This document shows positions 12,143 through 23,922 of a DNA stretch of 64,000 nt, in pieces. The notes under the pieces were generated by a model. That model was not told the origin of the DNA, made no database searches, and worked only from the letters and a program-made list of their open reading frames with translations. The DNA is from Paramisgurnus dabryanus (taxonomy: Eukaryota > Chordata > Actinopteri > Cypriniformes > Cobitidae), in NCBI RefSeq assembly GCF_030506205.2, contig NC_133340.1:21834636-21898635 (forward strand), in the 5' to 3' direction. Made by a program: the position numbers and the translations under genes. Every line of letters starts with the position of its first letter. The stretch's first letter is position 1.

Positions 12143-12537
12143 ATATTTCCGTTTTATCTTACTGTCTCTGTCTTTCTGTCTGTCTGTTTGTCTTTCGCTC
12201 TCTTTCTATTTGTCTCTCTATCTTTGTCTGTCTGTCTATTTATGTATCTGTCTGCCTGTCTATGTATTTCCATCCATCTATCTATCTTTTCTGTCTGTCT
12301 GTCTGTCTGTCTATTTATGTATCTGTCTGCCTGTCCATGTGTTTGCATCCATCCATCTATCTATCTTTTCTGTCTGTCTGTCTGTCTATTTATGTATCTG
12401 TCTGCCTGTCTATGTGTTTGCATCCATCCATCCATCCATTTATCTTTTGTGTCTGTCTGTCTGTCTGTCTTTTGTGCCTGTCTGTCCATCTGTCTGTCTG
12501 TCTATTTATGTGTTTGCATCCATCCATCTATCTTTTG

Positions 12538-12570
<33 letters not shown>

Positions 12571-12832
12571 GTCTATTTATGTGTTTGGATCCATCCATCC
12601 ATCCATCTATCTATCTTTTGTGCCTGTCTGTCCATCTGGCTGGCTGTCTATTTATGTATCTGTCTGCCTGTCTATGTGTTTGGATCTATCCATCCATCCA
12701 TCCATCTATCTTTTGTGCCTGTCTTTCTATCCATCCATCCATCCATCCATCCCATCCATCTGTCTTTTGTGCCTGTCTATGTATCTATATCCATCCATCC
12801 ATCCATCCATCCATCTATCTTTCTATCTTTCC

Positions 12833-12889
<57 letters not shown>

Positions 12890-12971
12890 GACTGACTGAC
12901 TGTCTATGTATTTGTATCTATCTATCCATCCATCCATCCATCCATCCATCCATCTATCTATCTTTTGTGCC

Positions 12972-13030
<59 letters not shown>

Positions 13031-14252
13031 TTATGTATCTGTCATGTCTGTCTATCTATCTGTCTATCTATCATGTCTGTCTGTCTGTCTGTCTATGTAT
13101 CTTTGTCTGTCTTTCTATTTTTGTCCGTCTGTCTGTCTTTACTTGTCAAAATTCACGGTAAATGTGTTTTCTTTCAGACGGTTGGCCAGGAAACTTCCTC
13201 TGCCCGTTGAGAACAAGGAATCTCGACCACGTATTGATTTAATAGTGTTTATAGTCAATCTGCTGTCAGAGCGCAGGTACAACACTCATTTACACACACA
13301 TCACACTTTCACTTTAAGTATGAATGAATTTTAATCTCTTTTTCTCTTTCTCTCTCTTCAGTCTTCAGTCTGTGGAGAGCTCCCTCAGTCATCTCCATTC
13401 CGACTGTTTCCTGGGCAAGTTGTGTTTCCTGGTAACTGATGGTGGGTCCTTTTTTTTACACAAAAAAAACTTACATAATAGTGTCCTCAAAGCAACATAT
13501 TGCAAATATTCATTTGAGCACACCTTATTATCTTACTTAAAATTACCATGGTATGAAAAGTAAGCCGTTGCAGTATTCATTCCTTCATGTTTTTCATGAT
13601 AATTATGAAAGGTTTCCCCAACAATTTTGCCCTTGGAAAGGCACTAGTAGGGTTTTTTTTCAAGATGCTTTTTGTGCGTCTTCAGCTCGCTGTGGCTCTC
13701 ACACGCAGGACCGGCTGGTCAGTGTCAGAAAACTGGCTGCTTCACATCACTGTCCTGTTCTCTTTGCTGAACACAGGGTAAATACACACACAACACTGCA
13801 AACAATGATATAGGATATTACAAGCTTGAGCACGGCTACGCCTTACAGTTTAAAGACCAATTATCAATGGATAAAGACTGCTGATTCTCAGCGGGAGGGG
13901 CTCTGTAAAGTGTCACCTGAGGTGCTTCACGCTGCTGTAAACATGTTTTTTAGTGCAGTTTGAGCTTAAGAAACAAGCCCTGTATCATAAATCTGCCAAA
14001 CTTGACAGTCTAGTGGCGTGACTTTTCACTTTAAATGGACACATTTCACTTTAACTACTGCATCAGATATATGTGCCACAGGAAGTAACCTGTCTCTCTC
14101 ACACACAGACAGCAGATGGCGTACACGCAGCGTCCATGCGGCTTCTCAGCATTTTAAAGGTGTCTGCGGGAATGTCACCCATACCAACTACTGCCCTCTA
14201 TCTCTCAACACTGACCCGCTGCTCTGCCACATCTGAGCAGGAAGAGGACTGA
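11861..14252 (+). CDS. cenpm: centromere protein M
   Basis: Six coding exons: 11861-11917, 12008-12087, 13178-13276, 13362-13441, 13686-13777, 14109-14252. All are GT-AG with consistent phase and encode 183 residues (human about 180). CENP-M is a small GTPase-like protein that does not bind nucleotide. It stabilises the CENP-H/I/K/M complex of the constitutive centromere network at kinetochores. Recognition rests on the N-terminus MALLTPYSKVPELNTATIL, the core RPRIDLIVFIVNLLSE, the LQSVESSL helix, and FLGKLCFLVTD, all matching vertebrate CENPM. The C-terminus is acidic (SEQEED). Intron 2 is almost entirely a tetranucleotide array. Exon 2 could use either of two overlapping GT donors at its end; the gtgagt site keeps the frame. 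The gene follows luc7l in the same direction. Confidence 0.92.
12106..13142. repeat. 1-kb compound tetranucleotide microsatellite
   Basis: The array consists of (tctg)n, (tcta)n and (tcca)n blocks with periodic interruptions such as tatttatgtatctgtctgcc and tgtttgcatccatcc that recur as higher-order units of about 80-120 bases. It fills cenpm intron 2. Because a 4-base unit shifts frame and lacks stops, it creates long spurious reading frames rich in Cys-Leu-Ser-Val in all three frames. None is a gene. Confidence 0.95.
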
Positions 14253-14337
14253 TCCCAGATCAGTTTATTATAGAAACTCTGTTACTGATATCCTCCTGAC
14301 TTTGCAGATATGGACAGTGTTTGTGTCTGCGCTCTAT

Positions 14338-14530
14338 TATGGCTGGGTTATTTTTAAGCAATGTTGGGTAAATATCGAACAGCACACACCATTGGGTTAA
14401 AATTGACCCAATGCTGGGTTGTTTAAACCTAAATGCTGGGTTATTATAACCCAGGGGTGCATAACAACAACCCAGCATTGAGTCATTTTTAACCCAGCGT
14501 TGTGTTCTGGCCAATATTTAGCCATTATGG
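14338..14530. repeat. repeat with alternating gctgggtt/aacccagc
   Basis: At least six copies of gctgggtt or its inverse aacccagc lie within 190 bases just after cenpm, allowing several alternative hairpins. It may overlap the cenpm 3' UTR, for which I see no clear poly(A) signal. Confidence 0.6.
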
Positions 14531-14896
14531 GTTAAAAATAACTCGGCCATGTGTCATTTGTCAAATTGTGTTTATATTCACATCACTTGGGTCCTCAAGG
14601 GGGAGCCATTGGAGAACTGATGTTAGGCTTCAGATATACTTTATAAAAATGTTTGTAAATAAAATGGTGTTTTTCTGTTATGCATTCAGTTTTATTTTTC
14701 ATTGTTCTTGTGATTGGTTAAATAAGTTTAGTTTGATCTATGAGATCATACTAAGTTTATTGTATGAGTGAGACTTGATATGGCCTGTAAATTATAGACA
14801 CAGGGCTCCCACGGGTCATGCTTTTTCTGGAATATCATGGCTGTTTTAAAGGTCTTTTCCAGACATTGAAAGTTAGGGAACTTTATATTTTTTTAG

Positions 14897-15238
14897 GGCT
14901 GGGAAAAGATTAATCGCGATTAATTGCATACAAAATAAAAGTGGTTTTTTTTTTCATAATATATGTGTGTGTACTGTGTGTAATTATTGTGTATATTTAA
15001 CCACACACACATACATATATTCATCTCAGATTTGTTTATTTATATATCAATTTGTTTTAATTTATAATATATAGAATATAGAATATATAAATATATATGC
15101 ACATGTAAGTGTTTCTTAAATACATACATGAATGTGTGTGTATTTATATGTACATAATAATTACACACAGCACACACTGATATATTATGCAAAAAAAAAT
15201 ATAAAAATTTTTTGTATGCGATTAATCTTTTCCCAGCT
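14897..15238. mobile_element. foldback MITE, 'agattaatcgcgattaat' type
   Basis: The left end agggctgggaaaagattaat is inverted at the right (gattaatcttttcccagct). The interior is a TG/AT-rich palindrome (tatgtgtgtgt versus acacacacatacata). Relatives with tgtcaaaagattaat ends occur at 58555-58709 and 58775-59105. No protein is encoded. Confidence 0.8.
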
Positions 15239-17760
15239 CAAATTTTTTTATCCAATGATTTTAGTTTGTTGCTTTAAATTTTAGTTTTCATTTATCAAAA
15301 TGTAATCCGCTGGTTAACTTGTGACGTAAGGAATACCATTTTCGAGTCCAAGCTGTTTATTGGCACTGTTTGATGCATTTTAGCTACATTTTTATAAAAT
15401 GGTGTACACTACTTTATCACATCATCATGGAAATTCAGTTTTTTAGTCAGGGTAACGTCAAGAAATTTGACTTTATTTTAAAATATACTCAAGATGGCAG
15501 CAGGTACGCATGCAGGGGCTTTGCTCTTCCAGTGTTCAATTTTCGTTGTACAGCTGTACAATAAAGCTATTCTAGTCTATTTAGTGAAACTCCTAAACCC
15601 CAAGTATTTATCCAATATACGTGACTTGTACGCATGTACCATTATAAGGTGATTACAATTTGTGCATTGTTACTTGACTATATTATCAGATTTACGAATG
15701 GGCAAGAAAATCCTATGAGCTTAAATCGAAGGAGGGACTTGAGCCATTTCTTCAGAGATTATCAGAGACCCATGGGTGGGCACTAAACTCAGACCCCCTA
15801 AGCAACTTTATTTCCAGGTATCAAACTTAGTTTTAGGGTTTTCATGAGTATTATACTCTATTTGAGATATCTAAGGGTCTTTTTCTACCCATTGTTAGCT
15901 TCTCATCACTTGGTGCTGTATTAGGGTGCACTGCAGTAACCTCGCCTTCAATTACACACCGCCCCCCTTTTTCCCTAACTTCTTCGCTCTTGCGTTTCCA
16001 TGACAACCTCACCTGTTGCAAACCAATCCTATCTGTAACTCGAGTATTCAATGATGAACGTTCTTTGCAGTGAAATGACAAAAAGGCCTCCTGGCATCCT
16101 ACCTACTGCTACTGTCTTTCAGATTTGCTCGCTTGTGACTGACCTCATTTGACAATCTCTTCATTGACCACTTCATGCACGGGTTCAAACTCCTGATATC
16201 CTCTTAACCCAATCCACACATGCTCAGCCATGGCTTATGGTTAAACAGTTTATGGGAACAAAAGAAAAATCTGTCATTTTAATATTTTCTCATGTGGAAA
16301 GCTTTCAGTGACATGTTGGCTTGCTATCACTAAAAAAACATGCAACTTGCCCTATAGTTTCGAATCTTGACTGAAATCTTTATTTTTAATCACTGAAAAT
16401 TGCATGAAATTATGAAGGGTTTAATATTTACTAGTGTAGTTCACAAGTCGTAATTTACATAGTAAGAGACCGATTTATTGCAGTGGTGCGTATATCGGTC
16501 AATATTTGACCTTTTATTATCGGCAACGGCCAATAAACAGAGGTGCCAAGTAACCAAGTAGAAATATTTCATAACGTTATTTACTTATTTTCAGGCGCTG
16601 TGTAATATCATTGCACCTGCTGCAGCCATGTTACGGCAGCAAAGTCCTCGGTTATTACGCCAGTTTGAGAGTATAGTTCCTGGTCATATCGGCCCCGAAA
16701 ATCGCAACTTTTAATTTTATGTCGGTCTTAGTACACGATGTAAATACAGAAGAGTCAAGTTTTAAATAGGAAAAATATCGAAACTCTTTGGTCATTTTTT
16801 AGCACGATGCTAATGGTCTAATCAGATTCAATGGATTATGCTAAGCTATGCTAAAAGTGTTACCGCCAGACCCGGAGATCAGCTGAATAAATTTCAAAAT
16901 GGTAAAAATCAAATGTTTAACTCTAGGGGAGCTGGAAAATGAGCCTATTTTCAAAAAAGTAGTGTGTCCCTATGAGAACTCGAGGGAAATGTCCCAACCA
17001 GGCCCCTAATTTCAGTCAATTATTGGCAATATTGTAGTAACCTGGTAACGTACTAATAATGGTAAATGCTGTGTTTGCTATAACTAGGTACATGCCAAGA
17101 CCTGCTATGGTTTGCTTGCTAGCACAAGGCTATGATTCAATGTTGCAAACTCGTTTGGTGGGCTTTGCGTGAGATTTGAAATTAGACTTTAACCAAATGT
17201 TATCCGGGCTTATTTTATTACAATATGCAAAGTTCCAATAGAGATTACTGATGACATGCATTCGAAGTTTGACTTTTTTGCACCATTATAATGCTTGTAG
17301 GCAACTAGTCGTCATATATTTTGCTCCACGAAACGCGTGTTAATGCTCAGTATACACATATATGTTTTTATATTCTAAATATATTTGCATTGTACTAAAA
17401 TGTGTTCATTTTTAATGAGCATATATGCATCTGAAACAGGTAGCCTAGTGCAACATTTTAATATATCATTAAAGTCATTATGGCCTTTAGAAACATATTT
17501 TTTTTTTAGGTGTGGTAGTGCACAATAGGCACATGTGCTTTTGTCAGTAATGGCTTTTTTTTCATTATATTACTTTTACTCTTATACTTTAAGTAGTTTT
17601 GAAACCAGTACTTTTACTTGAGTAAAAAGCTTGATACTTTAACTTCTACAGAAGTCTTTTTGAACCCTAGTATCTATACTTAGACCCGAGTAATGAATGT
17701 GAAAATTGTTGACACCAGTGCCAATAAATCTTTTCAATCGGCCAAAAAACATTTCTGTTC

Positions 17761-17845
17761 TTTAACCCTGGAGAACCCAGGAAAATCCAAAAAACCTATT
17801 AATTCTATTGAACAAATTTGACCCCGTGGGTTCTCCAGGGTTAAA
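17761..17845. repeat. 85-bp inverted repeat
   Basis: The left arm tttaaccctggagaaccca and right arm tgggttctccagggttaaa are perfect complements of 19 bases with a loop of about 47 bases. It could be a very short MITE or a structured remnant. Confidence 0.75.
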
Positions 17846-18220
17846 TCTATCATTTCTAATACAAAGACGTTCAGATGTAAAGTCAAGTCGGACCGACAGT
17901 AAAATGCAAATCGTTATTCATGTTTTAGCATGACATTATGTTGTGTTACACAGATCAACACACAGGCATGCTGCAAAATCTTTAAAAAAATCGTTCTCAA
18001 TATCGGCATCGAAACCCATATCAGTCGATCACTACCGCACTCATAAAAAGGTACAAGATGATGACGTCACTGGGGCAGTACCTTTCCAAAAACAACACCA
18101 ATACAATAATAAGTGTTGTTAATTATAAGTACTTAGTACTTATGTATTATTACACTGTAACAGTGATGCCCTAAAGTGTAACCACACTCAAGTGACATTT
18201 TAATTAAATTTTAAGAGACA

Positions 18221-18412
18221 CTTAAAAGGGATAGTTTAAAATCCTAAACTGTATACATTTCTTCGTTCTGCTGATTACAATCGAAGATATTTTAAAGAAT
18301 GTTTGTAAGCAAAAAGACCTGGGGCACCATTGACTTACAAAGTCGGAAAAAATATTACTATGTAAGTGAATGGTGCCCCATATCTTTTTTTTGTGTGAAC
18401 TATCCCATTAAG
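18221..18412. repeat. short foldback MITE
   Basis: The ends cttaaaagggatagtt and aactatcccattaag are inverted, and so is an inner pair (ggggcaccattgacttac / gtaagtgaatggtgcccc). The family resembles 537-1005 in organisation and end sequence. Confidence 0.75.
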
Positions 18413-20512
18413 GATGCAATTGCAATATTTCACGATTCGCGCTGTCTAGGATGTAAACATGCATTTGTGTTTTTTAGCCTAGACGGTTTGCTTTAGTAAA
18501 ACTTCTATTTTCGTTACTTTCTTCAATCTGATCTTTTTATAGTTATAAAAAAATATGGACAGAACAGCTGTTTTTGTTCATTCACGGTTGTTGGGTTGTG
18601 TTCCTTGAACTGCCCGGCATTCATTGAAGTCCTTTACAAACACATCTCCAATGTGGCCATATCCCAAGAGACCTGCCTTTGTTCTGCATCGCTCACACTC
18701 CACATTCATTTACTGAATAATGCAGACGGTGTGTGTGTGCATGCTGAGAGACTGTCGGAACATGTCAACAGGGTGATGCGTTCTTTACCGCACGTACCAC
18801 TTTTCCCCTTACTGTACTACTTTATTTAGAAACGGGTGCTGAAGGTGTGAAAATGACTTTGGGGTAATTATTAGTGGAAGTCATACATCAATCATACTAT
18901 AGCTCATGTTACTACATGAGAATAACTTTATTGCATTTTACAAATCAACATGAAACCTGGCACGAGACGTATGCATCGAGTGATGCTTTGCATGATGCAG
19001 TGTGTTAAGGAGAGTTATTACTTTTTAAAGTGATACAGTTATTTTATAAGTAAACATCATCTGGTTTTTCGATGCAATTTTTTTTTTTTTTGAGGGGGGC
19101 AGGAAGTGTTTGTGTTTGCGCAAAACGTGACGTCAAGCCGCTGTAATGTAATGTAAATTGTAAAGTACAGTATATGCATGAACAAGCTACATTGCGTGTT
19201 TTGGTTCGTGTGTGAACAGGCACCCTCCAGGGAGCCCAAGATATCTCAGTTTCCTGCCCTGCCTTTTCCTTTCACTGTAGATAATGCAGGAAGACACTGA
19301 GCTTCCCTGAAAATCAAACACACAAATACACAATGGAGACATGCACTCACACACACATTTACTCGGGGAATGGTTAAAAGTCCTCAGAAACCAAATGCTC
19401 CCCCTTCGACAGACCTGGAAAACAAAGGTCTTATTGTAAGCGAGAGATGCAGTTTGTAGCAACCTTCTCAGACGGGCCTTATTCGCAGCTTAGGAAGCTT
19501 AATGGAGTCATTTGTTATGTGCTCACCCTGTGACACATCAAAAAGCATATGTGATCAAATACTTGCGTACGTTAGAGTATGCAGACAGCTGCACCGTGCA
19601 CGTCGGCCAGCTTTGACACATGTGCGTGTATAAAATCTAAAAACAGCTAAAAGAGTGCGATGCAAGGTCAGATCCCTGTACGCTTTGACCCCGGCTACGT
19701 GCTGGAGAGAAAGCAGTTAACGGAAGGTCGAGTGAGACAGAGTCAGAGTGGGAAAATGAAAAGAGAGAGAGCACAACGGTAAAGAGGGCGCTGGATGACT
19801 GTTGGCACGTCTGATTTTACAAACCCACTTGTGAATAAAGCCCTCATGCTTAGTGCACATCATCCATAGGCCGGTCATGTGATCAAAGCAAACCTTAATC
19901 TCTAGTGGGTAAACAGATTTCAGCATATAAGCGTTGGTTCAATTCACCACCTCTGTGGCGTTAGTCACGTCCGCAGACCTCTGATAAGACTGCTGGAATG
20001 AAGTTTGGTGGGTAGGGACGACTGAAAAAGCTCAGCTAGTGTCTGCAGATTAACTTCACTAATGACCTTATAGTTCAGTTCCCCGGGATAAAAACTCCTT
20101 AGAAAGGGAAAAAGAAAAATAATGGGAGATCTGGTTTTGCAAACTTCCACAATAAAGTTTAAGGGTCGCCGAAGGGCATAGTCGTAAGTAAATCTCGTTC
20201 AAGACAGAACTTGTGTGCATCAGGCCATGAAACTTGCGCGCATGATTAACCACCAGATTACTATAAATCAAACTAACACCCACACACACACACACATAAT
20301 TGGCTGTGAACGTTATTAATGCAAATATTATGTGGTATTTTATTTAAATGACAGCTGTTTAGTGCTGGTGTTTCGAGGAAACATAGGCTCTCTTCTCATG
20401 TGACAGGTTTTGTGGTTTAATGAATGACAAAGTGAAAATGTCCTTGAGGTTTTTAACATGCATGACAATCAAAGACAACTGCAAGTTTTTTTTTCAGCAG
20501 GTAACTGCAAAG

Positions 20513-20518
20513 TTTATT
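20513..20518 (-). terminator. mb: mb poly(A) signal
   Basis: AATAAA on the minus strand (tttatt on plus) lies 489 bases beyond the myoglobin stop codon, giving a plausible 3' UTR of about 0.5 kb. Confidence 0.6.
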
Positions 20519-21006
20519 GATACGTTTTGATTTACAAAAGGTTGCTGATAATCGTGAAAAAGAATAAAGCAATCTGCGTGCAGAGAAGCAATGGTCCTTC
20601 AAAAAAGAGAAACAAGCTTTGATTTGTACACTTTCTTTTTTAATGTAGTCATCATTGCAATCACTGTGGTATTTCATTATACACGGTTAATCCGAAACAA
20701 ATTAACATGCACGCTTGTCATTTTCACAGACGTTTAGGCGTATCCTCCTGAGACCCTAACGCACCTTAAAGCCACAGTCGCCGTAATGACATCATCATTA
20801 AGATCATGTGACATTCAAACTTGATCTCATTCAGAACCAAAAACATAAACAGGAATAGCTATATAAGTGATTTCTTGTTCTTTTGTAGACAAATTTAAGG
20901 CAATTTAATGTTATTGGCTTGCTTCGTTCTATTTGCAAATAACATGTCAAGCGCTAATATGCTCCCATTTTCCTGCGTACTAAACCCTGCTGAGGTTTGG
21001 TCTCAT

Positions 21007-21673
21007 TTAACCAGCATATCCGATTTCTTTGTAGTATTTGTCGATGTCACCAATGACAACTTCCATCACTCTTTTCAGAGCGGCCTGGCCAGCGCCATCA
21101 AGTCCGGCCCTCTCGGCCATCACCTTAACCAGGACTTCGGTGATGAGCTGTCAAGAAAAAGAAAGGAAAATAATGTTTTGTTTTGCACATTTTTTCAAAA
21201 CCGATATAAGGTTACTGGATGCTGCCTCCCTTTTTGAATTTGAAACATAGCCTGAGAACACAACATCAATGAAAGCCATTGTGTGTCGTTACCTTGAAGT
21301 TGACGAGGGGGATCTTATGCGTGTTGGCGTGGGTGGTGGCCAGAGGTTTGAGGACCGCAGCATGATCCCCCTTGGCTCTCAGAAGTTCGGCAAGCTTCTT
21401 CAGCACGGTGGCGCCGTGGGCTGCAACGGCCGCGTTTCCTGCCAAATCCCCCTGACTGATCCCAACAAACTTTGGGAATAGCTTCTGAGTCTCAGGGTGC
21501 TCTTTGAACAACCTGGATATGGAGAAAGAGCGAGAACATCAGTCGAGCCAGAACTTTAAAAATTCATCAGATGTTTGATTCGATACTGACCGGGTCAGAA
21601 CTTCTCCTCCAGTGCCCGTGTAGTCGGCCTCTACTGGGCCCCAGCATTTCAGAACCAGGTCAAAGTCAGACAT
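21007..21673 (-). CDS. mb: myoglobin
   Basis: Three coding exons on the minus strand (21591-21673, 21293-21512, 21007-21147) encode 147 residues, the usual fish myoglobin length. The two introns sit at the conserved globin positions, after the B helix and after the FG corner. The protein stores oxygen and scavenges NO in muscle via bound heme. Key residues are visible: distal His60 (AAHGATVL) and proximal His89 (TTHANTHK). The N-terminus MSDFDLVLKCWGPVEAD and C-terminus KYYKEIGYAG are typical of teleost myoglobin rather than alpha or beta globin. The start is the first ATG after a splice acceptor, because exon 1 (ending at 22034) is noncoding. The gene is divergent from rab1. No defect is seen. 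Confidence 0.95.
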
Positions 21674-22033
21674 TGTCTAAACATAAGCAGAGATGACCTT
21701 TAAACATGTGTCAATATTCTGCTACTGAATTGTTTTCCTAGTTTCAGGCTCCAGTGGTCTGGAGCTACTAAATGACCTTGAAGATTTCCACGCTCATAAA
21801 TCTCATTAATATAATTATACAGCAATAAATCAGACAATTGACCCTACAATTTGAAAAACTGAGCTGTGACTTAAAAAAAAAGAAAGTTTACATTTTTTTC
21901 CCTAATCAATTCTACCATAAAAATGTTTTGATTTGACAATATTTACAGCATTAAATATTAAAATAATGAAATTAATGCCTATCTTTTCAGAAAACGACAC
22001 AAACAAATATAAAAGCTCACCCAAGCTACGTAC

Positions 22034-22135
22034 CGTTATCAGCGAGTGCTCTGAAGAGTCTTAAGTGTTCGTGGGTTTGGAAAAGTCTCCAAAAAGCCTC
22101 ATAACATCTCTGATTCCCCACATGGTCCTTTTATA
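22034..22135 (-). promoter_or_regulatory. mb: mb TATA box and noncoding exon 1
   Basis: TATAAAA on the minus strand (22129-22135) lies about 25-35 bases before a likely start near 22100. A donor (ataacg|gtacgt) ends exon 1 at 22034. A matching acceptor is at 21677-21678, only 3 bases before the ATG (aca-ATG). A TATA-driven promoter fits a tissue-specific muscle gene, in contrast to the TATA-less neighbours. Confidence 0.65.
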
Positions 22136-22139
22136 CACC

Positions 22140-23690
22140 CTCTATCTGAGATCCCCACCTCTAACCTGTCAATCACATCATTCCTCCCCAGTCATGAAAT
22201 GTTAACTCCGCCCCTCAGTCTCCCCAACAGTAAGCGCACACACATAGCCAGTGAAAGTGGAGCACTCTGGGATGTTCAGATTTCATCGTTTTATTATTCC
22301 ACAAGCTCCAGCATGCAGAGAACTTTGTACAAAGCATGTCGTACAATGTATACGTGTGATTTGAAATCAAGTCAAACTTTAATTATTTTATTAAAGTCAG
22401 TTCTGTTTTGATTTTCATTTGTATGTTTTGATTTTCTTTGTTTTGATTTTCATCAGTATGTTTGCACCGTCACAATTGGTGTCAAAACTGCCAACAGTTT
22501 GCAAACTGGACATCAGTCTGATGTGAGTGTGAATGGATACAGCCTATGCATTTTTGGCTGACATACAAGAAAGTAATGGGAAAACAATGACCGACACGTG
22601 TGTGAAACAAACGCAGGATAACAAAAACTAACATCCTGAAATAAAATAAAAGCAATCCAGATCCATTGGTCTATTGTCCTTTGACACGACTATCCTATGA
22701 CCCCCTTTTTCCTTCGTCAGTCACCAGACAGGTGTATTAATAGCATGCGTAGTCCTGCTTCTGAAAACGTACGTGTGTGTCTCTGTGTGTGTTTGGATAA
22801 GGGAAGAGCCCACTGGTTCAAAGACAGTTCAAGATCAGATGGAACCCTGCTAAACGCGCCAAACCCTTATCAGAAACATTAGAGATAACAAAAAAAATTA
22901 AGATTGTTATCTATGCCCCTATGTTTTAGCTTAAGAGAACTTTCTTAAGATGCAGATTATTTGTATGCAATCTCAAACTGGTTTGGATGAAAACATGTGA
23001 ATAACTACATAAAAAAGAGACTATGTATCGAAGAAGAATACAAAGAAATGCTTTTGCAGGACAATTATCACTGAGAAAAAGAGAGATGGGTGAATGAGAG
23101 ACAGAAAGGACTGTGAAATAAGAGTACACTGTGGCTGACTAGTTGTCACCAAATGCAATTTTTGGTATCTGATGTGAGCCACGAGTGGTCTGGCAAGAGA
23201 TGGCATGTATTTATGGACTTGTATTGATGTGTTTTGTATTAGAGCGCCATCTGGTGATTAAACTGTGAAGGTGCTACAGGATGTCCGGCGGAACTTCAGT
23301 TCGTACGTTTAAGTACAACTAACAGACATTGCGTTGTTTCGGTGATATATTTTATTGGATTTAATACACACAAAAAAATTATGAGTTGGAAAGAACATTA
23401 TCATTTGACAGGTATATAATGCGATGCGAAAGCAAAACAGAAACGTTTACAAACCTTTTCACTTTCAGTCAGAAAAAAAGTCTTCGTATGTCGGGAAACG
23501 CAGTAAAAATGTCAATCTGAATAAACTCATCTATAATTTACTAAATATAATAAAAATATATAATTCCTGAAAATTGTCCACCAACGTGCAATATTTAAAA
23601 TTAAATAATTGTGTAATATATTCAAAAAATGATAATAAATCAGAGTCCATTCGCTTGGCTGTCAGGACTTTTATTGTGACGGGTTGCGTG
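22140..23690. other. mb-rab1 divergent intergenic region
   Basis: There is no gene here. The 1.5 kb separates two divergent start regions and probably holds upstream control elements of both. I recognise no repeat with defined ends and cannot name a specific enhancer motif with confidence. Confidence 0.4.
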
Positions 23691-23922
23691 AAGAACGCGA
23701 CTCATTATCGTCTCTTATTATTCACGTTTCCCTGTCGGTCGGCCATTTTTGATTTGTATTTGGACCCCGGTTCCGTTCGTTTCGCTCTGACAAACAGGTT
23801 TTATTCCCAAAAAAACAACGGATAACCACAGAAGATACGTCTCGAAACGTAATCGTCGTTGTTGTAGAGAAGAAAAAGACATATAACACTTATAAACAAG
23901 GAGTTTTTGTAAGCTGTCCGTC
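23690..23922 (+). promoter_or_regulatory. rab1 promoter and 5' UTR
   Basis: This is a CpG-containing stretch (gacgggttgcg, cgtcgttgttgt) before the rab1 ATG. A YY1-type motif, gccattttt, lies at 23742-23750. No TATA box is seen. It probably contains the transcription start, but the exact base is unknown. Confidence 0.4.

Larger units (their letters stand above)
14253..20490. other. cenpm-mb intergenic region, repeats only
   Basis: No credible exon was found. Besides the elements listed separately, it holds a one-ended cagggctcccacgggtcat fragment near 14803 and a decayed element with 'atatcggtc' ends between about 16460 and 18030. AT-rich unique DNA makes up the rest. The last part (about 20490-21006) is the mb 3' UTR. 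Confidence 0.6.

Noticed and set aside
12012..12899. 295-codon frame and two overlapping frames of 267 codons rich in CLSV
   Set aside because: They are produced by the tetranucleotide array in cenpm intron 2; all three frames are open for the same reason, and real cenpm exons lie on both sides.
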